Below, one piece after another: positions 1 through 11,800 of a stretch of 64,000 bases of DNA. The translations under genes and the position numbers were made by a program. Source of the DNA: Paragonimus skrjabini miyazakii. Taxonomy: Eukaryota > Platyhelminthes > Trematoda > Plagiorchiida > Troglotrematidae. The DNA lies in assembly GCA_014338405.1 (NCBI GenBank), contig JTDE01001342.1, positions 94,196-158,195 of the forward strand, in the 5' to 3' direction. The notes beneath the pieces are model-generated. The model had not been told where the DNA came from. It saw only the letters and a program-made list of their open reading frames with translations, and did no database searches. The stretch's first letter is position 1. Each line of letters starts with the position of its first letter.

Positions 1-1617
1 TTCATATGTGACTTCGGAGGGTTTATTCCTCAAAAGTGCAAAACACTTCTTATAACAAAGTGTTGATTAAACAGGCGTGTTTCTTTCTGGGGACTTCTTT
101 CTGGGTAGTGTTGTGAGGGTCGATTTAACTAAACAACTGCATAGAAATCGACAAACAGATTAAAGGGCAACAATTACTCAAACACTTGATACAGTTTGGG
201 TGTTTAAACAGAGGAAGTTGGAGGCAGACAGCAAGTTCGACTCTGGACATAGAAATGAGCTTGCTGACGTGCGGACCGAGTTGAACTGAATACTAGTGAA
301 TATTAGGATAGTGGACGCATAATTTGAAGAATGATTGGTAGATATGTAATTAGGCTTGTTTCATTTGTTAACTTATGGAAAAGTCCTGGAAACCCATCCT
401 TCTCTCTCTCGGAAATGATCAGCCAATTTCAGATCAGATAACCTTAGTGTCTTGCAATTCACAACAAGCAAAACGAAAAGTAGAAATAATAATTGACTTA
501 ATCAGTGACAAACTTGGATCCTACGTTCTTCATTAGATAAAACTCCGATTTTGTACGACAGAATTCGCAACGCTGGGTTAACGTTGTTTAAGTCAAAAAT
601 ACAGGTTTGTAATTTACCAGACACATGTAAAAATCCTCATGGTAGTTGGACCTAGAAAACCGTTTGCTTGAGTAAAATGTCTGTAGTACAAATTGAGCAA
701 CTCAGTCACAGTCTTTTTCAAGGTAGTCTGAAAACTACTTTGCTTTGAAGTATCAAACGGTGGCGTCCTAGATTTGATAACGCCGATAAGAATCAACTGT
801 AGAAAAAATTGGGCTTCGATTATTTTCGAACTAGCGATACAAACCGCTCGTTCTTAAATGACATGTCTTAATTCTCCTGAGTTATGAAGTAACGCTGGTA
901 GCTCAGAAATAGTATACATAGATTTACTTATACCTCTTAGACTACTGTGCGGTAAGAAATAAACTAAATGCTACAGGAAATAAGCTAGTGCGGTTGAATT
1001 AATCAGGCAGTTGACTTTGACATTCATCACCCATATTACTTCGCCACCAGAGTGCCCCCAGGACTGGGAGACAATGTTGCTCAACTTTAATCGAATCGAC
1101 ATTCGATTACATTACTTAAAAAAGTCAGTAAATGCCAGTTCTGCTAGATAACCAAAGCTTTATTAGACTTCTTTTAGGGACTTACATCGAGGTTCCTCAC
1201 TTCGAAGTCAAAGTCGATAGCTTTACTCGTTTGGTTCTGGCTTAAACTCAAGAGGCTAAACCTTCCTATCCATCAAAATGAGTTTCTTACAGGCAAGCTT
1301 CCTCGAAATTCCGTGTATTGATTTTGTAACTCCATAAGTCAGTAATTCAGCCTACAGTTTTGTTTTCCGTCCACAGTTTTTTAACGCCATAATCTATCAT
1401 CAAATGTAGGGTTACGTCATTTTAAAAGACAAAATTTCATATACTCGGGCAGTGAACGAACAAACGTTATACAAGTACGCTTGGGAAAATAGTCTCCTCT
1501 TTGGTGTGAGCTATCCCCGTAATTTTCAAAAAGTGCCTACTACTCGTTGGTCGAGTAAACAGATAACTCACAAGCGAAAGTGGATGAGCGTTCTCATATG
1601 ATAATTCGGTCGTGCCT

Positions 1618-1855
1618 AGCGTGAGGTCAATGGCGCAGTGGTAAACACGGTTGCCTCATGAACAGAATGTCCGTGGTTCAAGTCCCGGCAGTGGCGATGA
1701 TATGCACTACTGACGAGCTCTAATGAGAGCGAAGCTCGAGTCTAGTCTTTCCTCTGTTCAAAAGGGGCTGACTGTAAAGTCTATGGGAATGCGACAGCTG
1801 CGATCAATTGTGGGTGATGTTCAATCTATATGAAAATCAAAATCCCCTACTACTC
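1618..1855 (+). mobile_element. tRNA-derived SINE with hammerhead ribozyme motif (best copy)
   Basis: The head carries a pol III A box (TGGCGCAGTGG, 1631-1641) and B box (GGTTCAAGTCC, 1675-1685) at tRNA-like spacing. A hammerhead-like core follows at 1706-1746. The tail, from AAGGGGCTG (about 1762) through GCGACAGCTGCGATCAATTG to about 1835, recurs at 21.1 kb and, inverted, at 46.1 kb. Schistosome SM-alpha elements are known to combine a pol III promoter with a hammerhead, so this is probably the same general class. The outer ends are estimates and no target-site duplication was established. Confidence 0.75.
1706..1746 (+). ncRNA. Hammerhead ribozyme-like motif in SINE
   Basis: Core CTGACGA (1710-1716) is followed by a perfect 5-bp stem II, GCTCT/AGAGC (1717-1721 with 1726-1730, loop AATG). 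Then come GAA (1731-1733), a very short stem III closed by a TCGA-type loop, and GTC ending at 1742, the expected cleavage position. ACTA (1706-1709) pairs with TAGT (1743-1746) to form stem I. The usual A15.1-U16.1 pair is replaced by G-U, so activity may be weak. This matches the compact short-stem-III hammerheads described in schistosomes. Confidence 0.7.
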
Positions 1856-2867
1856 ATCATTAAACAGATAACTGCATGACAAAATCCATTGCTGGTTTAC
1901 AAATACTGTCAGGTTTCCACAAGATAGCACCAGAAGAAAAGAACCCTTAGCTTGAATCTGATGGTGCAGTTATCGCTACTGTCGTTTAAAAAGGGATCAG
2001 ATCTCGTGAGATTGTCATTACTTTCACCCATTTTTCTGTGCCTGTCTTCGGATTAAAGTGTTTTATGTGGAACGTTGTTTTGTTACCCGCCTGTTTGGTT
2101 AAACACGTACTCTCGTATGTAACGATTTTCCACATGAGAGTCAGTTACTGGAAAAACGGGTGGATTGATATTCTGAAGCTGCCAGCCTAAGTTGATTTGT
2201 GAGTCTGATCTTCCAGGGCAACTGATAAACATGGAGAAGACTGCTGGGTCGATATGTTTTTACAACAAAATGCCCAAACTCACCGCATAGACTGAGCATA
2301 CGTTTGTGCGTGGGCGCCCGTATAAAACGTTCGAGCTCACTGGCGCGCGTGTGCGCCTATTCATGTGTCGTACACACCACTCTCAGGTATGCATACAGGA
2401 ACAAACTGTTCGACGCGCGTAGAGCTTGGCTTTTGTTCAGGCAATATTATGGGCAAGAAACTACGATCGATGGATTTGGGACTAAAGGACAAACAAAACA
2501 TGTACGGTCCGAAAGACTACACGTTTTTGGTTAGTGCTGGGAAAGATGGTGTAATATTTTAGAAATGAGGTTAGTAGTGTTTAGAGGATCAGTTCACAAG
2601 TCACAACTAATATACAAATAGGGGTATTGTTGACTTTACAATTAAACTGGAAATGTCATTTCAACTAAACTATTTATGGCTTAGTTTAATGGCGGTCACC
2701 ACTCATAAGGTCTACTGTGCAAGAGCTGTGTTTTCTGTTCTTGACAGACCGCTACATGGGAGATAAAATGGATGCAGATGATTTTGAAATACTCAGCATT
2801 AACACCCATGTGATAACATTAAGTTCACACGGGTTAACCATTGATATCCAGTTGTGAAAATCCGCCA

Positions 2868-2946
2868 ACCAGTTGGATTCGCACTAATGACAGAAATTAC
2901 GTGCGTCAACAAAGCAAGTGCTCCACCAGCTGAACTACGATGCTGC
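2868..2946 (-). repeat. tRNA-like relic (pol III A and B boxes)
   Basis: Read on the minus strand, TAGTTCAGCTGG (2926-2937) fits an A box and GCGAATCCAAC (2872-2882) a degenerate B box, about 43 bases apart. No acceptor stem pairing and no hammerhead motif follow. It is more likely a decayed tRNA-derived SINE head than a functional tRNA gene. Confidence 0.4.
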
Positions 2947-5630
2947 GCTGATAGCTTATATAATTTCACAATTAGACTCAGTTACCCACCCTGTCCAATG
3001 TGTCATATGGAATCCGTCAAATGATGCAGCATGCTGTCCACACGAAATTTCTTAGTCTGGTTCGAAAACTAAAGAAGTCCAGGTTCTTCACAATAGGTTT
3101 TCTCCCAAACTGTCAAAACTACCAGCAACAGTAGTACAACTTCAATACTGATTGATCGCGTTGGTGAACTCCAGCTTAAACTGAATGTGATATCCTGCCT
3201 AGGTGGACAACCTCCTGGATCACTCAGTGGATTCTACATGGCACAATGGGTGAGATGGTTAACTGGATCCTATTATGGAATTATCTGGACTCTCAGCTTG
3301 CCTGTGCAGCTGGGCCGGCACAGCACTTGCCACATTTCGGCATGTTGTTTTTGTCGTTTATTCGAACCCAGCCGAGGTTCAGATTCTTTGCAGTTGGTTT
3401 CTGCTGATTGTTAACAGATTTATCAATCCTTCTCTCTATGGTTCACTCAGCGATTGAATGTATAACAAAATTAGCTGTTTCACTATTCAGATTGGACAAC
3501 CTCATTCGTTTTAAGTTTATTTACTGCTGAACATGCGATGCTATTGAAAACTTAAAGTGTTTCCCTCAGGATATGTTAAACAAAGTTTTGCCATGACCAG
3601 ACTTTATAACACAGACGTATATAAACAGATGGTGAAGCATTTTGCGATGGGCACAGTATTCTACTCTAAAGTTTGCAGTTACATTTTAAAAAGCGGCACG
3701 TACGTATGCATAAACAATGCTTTTGCCTAGCGACAGCGAAGACAGTCAGTTTGGAAACAGTGACCTGCTTTACACGTGAATAAATTCGTAGTGTTCAGTA
3801 AGAATGACATAACTGGTGAGTATAATTACACGCCTGATGTATTGGGTTCTCTGCCACCCCAGATTCCGTTTGCTGAACCTTGCTAACAATGTTCCGTTCT
3901 ACGAGAAGTCTAAGAAGTAATGTCTTTCAGGAGTTAGAATATATGGTGGTCTCCAACAGGTTGTGTCCGAAGTGAACTTTTGTAAGTGGCGCAATTTGTT
4001 TATTGTCATGCGACTTATTTGATGTATGAGTGACGTAAGTGACAAATCCTGAGGTACAAAATAAGTCATCAAACTTAAAGAACTAGTGAGACTGAAATTG
4101 CCATAAATCATAATCGGTGACAAAGAGTATTTCAGCCGTGCGTTGCCTAAAAACTAAGCTGAGAAATACGACAGTCAGAAACACCTATGTTCATAGCGGT
4201 GTACCTCGTTAGTAAAAACCAACTGTGGTGAAAATCTTCTCGATTCACCGCTTATCCAAACCCCGACACAACAGAAGATTAAACAGGGGGTCAATCCAAA
4301 CGTTGAGTTAACGATAATACATCAGGACTGGACAAACAGTCTTAATGCTACGACTTCCGTTATTTGCTGATTTCTTAGTTCTGTATTGCACCAATTACCA
4401 TACAGTTTGTGACTTTGTATGTGTCAACATGATCAGCCAACGAGAGACTAGGATTTCTTCAATACTGTTGTACATGTATAAGTTCGGCTTATTGTCCCAT
4501 GAATATGAACTGCTTGCTGCAACTAGTACGAGTTCTTCTCATCACTTGCGTAGGAGGCTTCAATCCGAGTACAATTTCTAGGATTATTCGAAGTCTATAA
4601 AAGAGACGGTTCTTACATTGTCGACGTCACTAGAGTTTCATCAGACCTAGGATAATAAGCTTTTCAGTTAAGCAATCAGATGCGTAAAATAAAGTCTATA
4701 TGTAATTGATTACTATCATTATTAATCGGATCGATAGCACAGAGATTGTCGAGCTTCATCTTTTTTCTAGGCCTTTATTGCTTTATCTGAAATCATGCTT
4801 AGCAGGAAAAGGTGTGAATATTAAAATCCTTAAAAAAAAAACAAAGCAAGAACACATCAACCAGCTTTAATTTTGAATGTCTGTTGAAAGTAGATATACT
4901 CCACGAGTGGAATACTTCTGTAATTAGCTTTTGGGAGGAATTCCGTGTTAGAAACCTATATGATCTGATAAGGAAATCAAAAATTAGAGACATCTGAAGA
5001 AACTGTAACATTCAAAGAGAGAAAAATGTTCAACAGATTTCTTAATGTGTAGTAACGTGAACAAACGCCTAAAGGTTTTGCAGGTTCTTATTCAAACCGG
5101 TCGGTGACAAAAACTGCAACCATCTGAAATATGTTAAAACGTTATCGTCTTGTGTTGAAGTAATCAGCATTGCTACCAATTTGCCTAATCGGCTCACTCT
5201 AGTTGGTGTGTGCGCAAGTTTAGTCTGTCAACCAAATTTAAAATCTTGTTAACAACCGCAATGCCCGGCTGAAACATAAAAGCTTTAGGCCGGAAAAATT
5301 GAGTAGGTCCGCTAACAGACCGCTAGTTTCATCACTTTTGGTTATTTAAAAATGCGTAACCTTTCTCTATTCAGCGTTTAACAAATTATGGTCTCAGCAA
5401 CAACGCTTCACGTCAGAGTAGACGTGCAAGTCATGGAGGCAACATGAATCAATAAATGTAGAAAGTATAAGTTTATCGTCGAAGGGTTATCTGTAATGAC
5501 TGGTGTCACGCTAGCCGGACCATATTATGAGTTTTCACAATGATAGTCTCGCCGTTCTACACACTCACTGCAGACAAACCGATGTAACGAATACATGATT
5601 CTCCCTTGTAAACCTTTTCTGACCCTTCAG

Positions 5631-5886
5631 GTCACGTCGAATCATGTCTGCAATACGGTTTGTCTAACATATCTCGCTCATTTAGTCGAGACTCAACTAC
5701 TGCTGATCTACTACCTAAGTTATCGGCGTTCTCTGCGGAAGTATCAACCCTCCAAAATTTGCTTAAACGAAATGAGAAATCGGGTTTCAACCACGGAAAC
5801 CTGCCAAATGTTTCACACGTCTCACTGTACAAAAATGCCATTGGATCACCATTGCTTTTCAAACGATCTTCTTCATACAAAACCAA
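5631..5886 (+). CDS. SGSM exon a: first part of RUN domain
   Basis: The exon is flanked by TTTTCTGACCCTTCAG and GTAAGT. It begins with two bases of a split codon and ends with two (256 bases). The peptide starts HVESCLQYGLSNISRSFSRD and runs on to LLPKLSAFSAEVSTLQNLLK. It matches the vertebrate SGSM stretch AVEACL..LRRR..L followed by the helix ending VQEL. The last 40 residues (NEKSGFNHGN to SSSYKTK) are a Ser/Asn-rich loop replacing a variable vertebrate loop. A TTG near 5660 and other internal codons are not starts, because the exon opens upstream of them. Confidence 0.85.
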
Positions 5887-8800
5887 GTAAGTGACTGCTT
5901 TAGATATTGTCCCGTTTTCGGTCCTATCAACTATAAGACAAGTTAGCAAGCCTTGTAGGTGGTGAGCTTTAAAGCCATAAACGTTTATGCTCACTAGTTA
6001 ATGACGGAATCCTTAGATATCATTTAAGTTCGCTTTGATATTCGACGAGTCACAACCCTCGATCCATTGGCAGATATGCAAGCACAGTAAGTAAATGACT
6101 GATTAGTCTCTGGAACACGACGCCAAGCGGAAAAAAGAGCTGCAGCTTTCTTGGACCATTCCGATTAATTACGATCGCATTGATGAGCCTTTGATTTTAT
6201 GACATATTCTCAACTAACATTTAAGTTGTTTGAGATAAAACTTAATTTACTGAAAAAACAACCGGAAATTTTTCATGTTTATACGCTTTTTCCTGTCAAC
6301 TGTCAAGTGGGAAATCGAAGCAAAAGTACTACTATATATTTGATCATAGGATCACTTATACATAAACTGACTACCATTGATTTTTCAACTTATCGCATTC
6401 AAAATGTGATTTTTAATAGTTAGTCTTCTTCCACTCTGCTACATTGCAAAAACTACAGTGATGTTCTATGGGCTTGAGAAACTTACTTTCGGTTTTGGCA
6501 TAGGAAATTTGGAAAAGGAAAGTCCATCAAATCTGGAAGTGACTAATCCATTGTGGTTATTGTCTGATGATCACTTCTAAATGTGAATCATAGTCTTACC
6601 AGGTAGAATTTTTGCATAACGATATGAATGAACTACCCTTGATGTTTTTCATTAGTGTCAACAGATCAGCTTGGATACACATTGCGCTAACGGAGAAGCT
6701 GCTGTACAAAATCGTAGAGAACATTATCTGCGAAGGAAAGTGAGTTAAACGTTCTAATTTGTTTTCCTATTTCACGTTTATAACAGATGGTTTAGTTTAC
6801 TTTTCAACACACTCAATACGCCCGAAGTCAAACTAGCCCAAGGCCGTATTTGCCTTCGGTGCTGTCAACGAGCGACTGTCTCTAAGTGGATTTCCCAAGC
6901 CTGACGTTCAGCGATAACTTTATTCCGTAATTCATCTGCAGACCAGTTATTACAAACCACCTATCAAAGCGTGTCCCATTGGAACATGACAAATAGCTTC
7001 TGCAGAAGCTGCACTCTTCTCATCATTCAAATTCTTATTTCGCATGCAGTGTTTTTGTTCTATTGAGCCAGTTCTTTCTGGTATTCACGGTTGAACTTCA
7101 AGCTCCCTCTAGAGCTTTTCTAAAAGCGACCATCTGATAAAACTCTCTTGCCTCACAGTTAATCGTCTACCTAGCTGGATCCCATATGTTGACTGAGAGA
7201 TCAGTTCACGGATGGCCATTGGCACGTCCCGTGAGTTAGAAGGCTGAGAGGTTTAGTACAAAGAAACTGAGATAATGGATCACCGAATATACGAGGTTTT
7301 CATTTATCACCGTTGTGCAGTGGATATCACGCTGTCCTAATATTGAAGATGTAGATCTTGGTAACATGTCTTTGTCTTCTCCACCAATCCCTCCGGTATT
7401 GATCTTACTACAGCAAACTGACAGATTTCACGTAGTCTGCCTTATTAAACTCATCTCAATTGTTTCTATTACGATGCACCCTGTAAAAAATAGCCAACAA
7501 CGTTATTTACTCAACGCTGGGGTTGACACCTACCTACCATCGTGTTTATCTTTTCTTCTAGTATATCTGTTCAAAACAATCAGCGTCAGTATTATATTTT
7601 CAAGCGCCAACATGCCCATAACTGTTCGTCACCCTTTTTCATTTACCATCGCTTTCTTGCGTCAAAAGCCATCAGCTGAAATGATTGTTTACTGCACACA
7701 TTAAGGCCGAAATGACTGCTGAAAAAGCAGAGAAATAAGTTATATCACTTTTCATCATCATCATCATCACCATCATCAACATTAACAGCAAAACATCAGT
7801 GGTTCACACTTATGCTTAACTGCCGCACAACCACAAAGAAGAAGAAGCAAACCCTGTATAAGAAGAGAGAAGAAGAAGAAAAAATCGAAAGGAGAGGGGA
7901 CCTAACTACTAAAATTAGCTACGTCTGTATTCAAACATTCAACATCAGAGGCGCCTACACCTTGCAAACAAACAACCGAGCTGTAAGTGAAACTAAGGCG
8001 TCATCAGCAAGACAGCTTCTATAAGGCTTTCACTGCCATGCATCATTGAGTGCACTCACTCCACAGACAACTCGGACAAACAACGACAACATTCACGCCA
8101 CTGAGCTCGGTTAGCCACTATTTCACCTAAAGTTTCAAGCCACCGACTCTGTGAATCGCAAGGGCCCCAAATGCTGAAGTTCAATGAAAGACCATTTATT
8201 TAGGATCAGTGTGTAATATGGTTAGCTAGAAATGTCATCGTGTCATGAAGTAAGCATCACCAGTATATGTGTGTCCTACTCAGATATTCTTTTTCAGCCA
8301 ACTTCCTTTTAGCTTGGCTGTATGGTGAGGGACTAAACAGCTGAATTAGGACGAATGTTTCGTACAGGTTGCGCAGTACTTGTTGATCAATAGAAAGTAT
8401 TCGATTATGTTAATCGACTTTCGATTTCAACAGTTTGAGCAAACAAAGCTTTGTTGGTCGCTCTTGGGTTACACTTTTCTTCACTGTCTGAACGAGTTCA
8501 TTTTTCACACCAGCGCACAAATTTTTATCCATTGATCTCATCCATCCAATCCATTTTTACTTAGCGTTTCTCGTATATACTTTATCAGAAAATGCACCAA
8601 GTTTCTTCGTGCTTCAGTGGGACGAAACTACGAAAATTTGTGTATTCACACGTACGTATTTGTCTTCAATTTATTGGCCTTCAAATTGATACATCCAATG
8701 GATGAACCAACGCGAAATCCAACAATGAGAGCCTGTCACGATGTGTTTTGGTGAAATCAGCTAATCTGACCTAAGAGTTACCATGTTTGAAATATGACGA

Positions 8801-11800
8801 CAATGTCGTCCACATGACGCTTATTGAGCAAATATTTTTGTTAGTAAAGGGCCTAGTAGTGTACTCGTTGATACCCTTGCGAAGCACTTAATTACTTTCA
8901 ACTGAGTCGTTCTCGATATGGATGCAGAGATAATCTAGTTTTTTTCCAATGGTCCAATAATGGGTACAGAGGTCACATTCAAGGACAATATGTCGTCGTT
9001 CCGGATATTCGCTGAATTGACTGAGTCTGCAAAGTCAACGATTTCCTTTAGACACAAGGAAGTCAGCCGTGATTTGACTGGCTCCGATATATTGATTAAC
9101 CACTAATATAATGCATGATATAGTGAATTGTACATATCTGGGAGCGGTCTCAACTACACTCTTTCTTTATCGGGTTTGGGGATATGATACAAACATGGAC
9201 GGACCTTTTCCCGAGGTCAAATACATTAGAATATTCGCTCATTGGTAATATCTGAATGTTTCAATTACCGGGGTGATTTGCACGAGCTTTTCTCTATCGT
9301 CGTTGTTTTAAACTTATCTTTTTCCATTTTCTGAATATTCGAATGGTCTGATGGAATCATGCAAGACTATCACCCGCTCCTTTGTCCGGTTTCATGATTA
9401 AATACTCCGGTCGGTTTGTAACTTTTTCATGCCTTCCAGCAAGTTCAGTTTCAGTAGTCTGCAGTTCGGTATATTGCTATTTAGGTAGTTATGCATTCAC
9501 AAGAGTAGAATGATAGTGTACGATTGACTGAGTCCACCTAGGCCCTCAAACTGAAATTTTCTGTCTAAATGGTCACGCTTGGACACCAAAATTTTCGACT
9601 TGGTAATGGCACGTTGGCCATCCATCCCAAAACCGCTTGAAACCCAGCCGAGCATGGAAAATTTGACGCTGTCAGCTGTGGTTGGACCATGTGCCACTAT
9701 TCCACACGCATCATAATCACCACCACCTTCCGGTGAACTGTGCTATGCCCCACCCTGTAAGTGAGTTGCCTCATTAATCCACATATGGACAGCCCACGTT
9801 TCCTGTAACTGTGGAAGCCTGGTAAGAATGGCTAAAAACGGCTGTTATACGTCTTTGTTTACTGATAAGTAGCAACCAATTTTAGTGATACAAGCTAAAC
9901 TTTACTCAAAATTGATTGCATTTTTCGCATTCTCATAAACGTCTCAGCCAGCCAGCCTTTCGGAAAGAAGCCCAGCACGCGAGGTTCGCTCTTGGTGGGA
10001 CAACAGTGTTGACCACTGTTTCGTTAACCTCAGATTAGGCACGGCCGAATTAGCGTGTGTAAATATGAATCGGGTACTTGTGAGCAATGTGCAGATTACC
10101 GAGCGGCTCGAGAGGACACAAAATGACCACCCTGTTAACTTCAGTAGATAACCCCACGTCTAGGACTTCTCTGCAGGTTGAAAGCGTAGGAACAAGAGAC
10201 TTTGTTGAGCGGCTGCTTCATGAAATGGTAGTCAGTGTTCACATCGCTTGTGTTGAGTTTTAACAAAGACGGAACTGAAGTATAGTGCTTCGCTTCGAAA
10301 GAGAATGGCTAAAAGTTTACGGGATGGCATTTCGTTTTTAGCCATCAGTGAAGGAACGTCGTCAGATATTTAGTTCTCGTGTGATAGGTTTGGTAATTGG
10401 TTATGGTCTTTTAGTTAACTTTCAATCAGTCTAACTTCCACTGTTTTCATCTCAATGGCTACGGTATCTCATTAGAATAGCATTCCAAAGGCAGCTTAGT
10501 TCAAAGCGGAGTGCATTTTCTGACTTGAAGTTTGAATCTGGTGTTACATTTATTTACGTTCGTCAGAAAGAGTCTTCATCGAGTCCTCATAACTTGACTG
10601 CTACTAGTTAAACGGAAAATCCAATCATGTTATTTTTGTAATCACTAATCAGATGTGGCCATTACTGAACGTCCGGCTTAGGTTCGAATACATCTGGAAA
10701 TAGGGAGAAGGCTCTTGTGCAACAAGCGTTGGAAATGAATTAATAACGCAAGTGAGTGATATTTGTTCAGAATGAATGTCCCCCGTAATTACATCCGAGT
10801 GAATCTAGCACATGATCAACACCGGCTGAAGAGCAACTGTATTTGTTAATTTTTTCAATTCATCGTAGGTTTTGGTATCAACCTGAGGCAATCATTGGTA
10901 ACGAAGTCGATTCCACCACTTTACTGTCTCTAATCGGTAAGTCAAAATAAAAATATTCTCAGAACGACTTTGGCACAGTGCTGTCAAAATTTTAGTCTAT
11001 CAAGTGAACTTATTTTCATCCCTTTGACAGACATTTGTTAATCAAACTAAACCGTGGTAAACCAAATGATTGTTTTTATTTCTGCATTATGTGTAAACCT
11101 TTTCCCCAATTTCTTGACACGTTTTCGATAAATACGGTAGCAACATATTTGGTTGCTCACATTTCGTCAGTCTCCGAATTTACTTTTGTAGAATAATCTA
11201 GTGGACAAGTGAGTATGAACTCAGCCCTAATCCACTAACAGCTTGAAACGCTTTTGCTGAAGGGCAGTCAAAATTTAGTCCCAACAGGCATCGAACTAAA
11301 AAACGTGTTGCGGTTTGAAAACAGGCAGTATATCTCCGGCAACGTTTGGAAATATGATAAATATTTAGCTCTAGCTCAATCTGGGACCAACATAACGAAG
11401 GAAGGAAACGCGAGGTGTGCCCCAGCCCACTTGGCGGCACTCAAAAGTACGCTGAGCAGAAACCGCGTAGAATGTTCGAATGCGTTAAAAATGCTCGAAA
11501 AAGTAGAGGTTAAACGACCTTGAAGAGCAGAGTAATAAGTAAGTCGTTAGGATAATGGCAAACGTTCGCTGCGAACAATTAGTTCCACGATTAAAAAAAG
11601 TGGCACTGAGTTCGCACCAGGCATCCTGTACCAGATGTACACAGAATCGTGCGTACAGAACAGACAAGCAAGAAAACATGGTTGCAACCACGCGATCACT
11701 GGTCAATACACAATAGTCTTACAGAATCAGTCAGCCAGTGTGGTTTTCATTCCGTCATCTTCACTGCTACCATACGATTTGATGTTTTGTTTTTTCACTG

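Larger units (their letters stand above)
1..5630. other. 5' flank or first intron of the SGSM gene; no exon recognised
   Basis: No exon could be supported here. The first RUN-domain exon found downstream begins in phase 1, so at least one upstream coding exon must lie in this stretch or beyond the left edge. I searched by eye for the conserved start of the RUN domain and found no match. The stretch holds a hammerhead SINE at about 1618-1855 and a tRNA-like relic at about 2868-2946. Everything else looks like unique, non-coding AT-rich DNA. Open frames here are short and lack coding features. Confidence 0.6.
6740..10868 (+). other. Intron (4.1 kb) with Penelope remnant and microsatellite
   Basis: The intron runs from GTGAGT to TTCATCGTAG. 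It contains an ATC microsatellite near 7752, an A/G-rich stretch at 7836-7890, and an antisense Penelope-like reverse transcriptase relic at about 8320-9480. The 129-codon open frame at 7315-7704 has no recognisable domain or splice sites and is judged fortuitous. Nothing is recognised in 9480-10868. Confidence 0.6.

Noticed and set aside
900..950. Possible first RUN exon ending CTTAGACTACTGTGCG|GTAAGA, giving ..LRLLCG before exon a
   Set aside because: The LLCG and phase fit SGSM ..IIALCG, but upstream residues do not match the conserved FVHEDS stretch, a stop lies close upstream, and no good acceptor is present.
3930..3982. Candidate upstream exon between TCTTTCAG and GTAAGT at about 3983
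   Set aside because: Phase fits exon a, but the peptide (VRIYGGLQQVVSEVNF) has no resemblance to the start of the RUN domain.
5632..5994. 120-codon minus-strand open frame
   Set aside because: Antisense shadow of the well-supported RUN exon at 5631-5886.
7315..7704. 129-codon open frame on the plus strand
   Set aside because: No domain, biased toward hydrophobic and Ser/Ile residues as expected from AT-rich non-coding DNA, no matching splice sites, and it sits in an intron.
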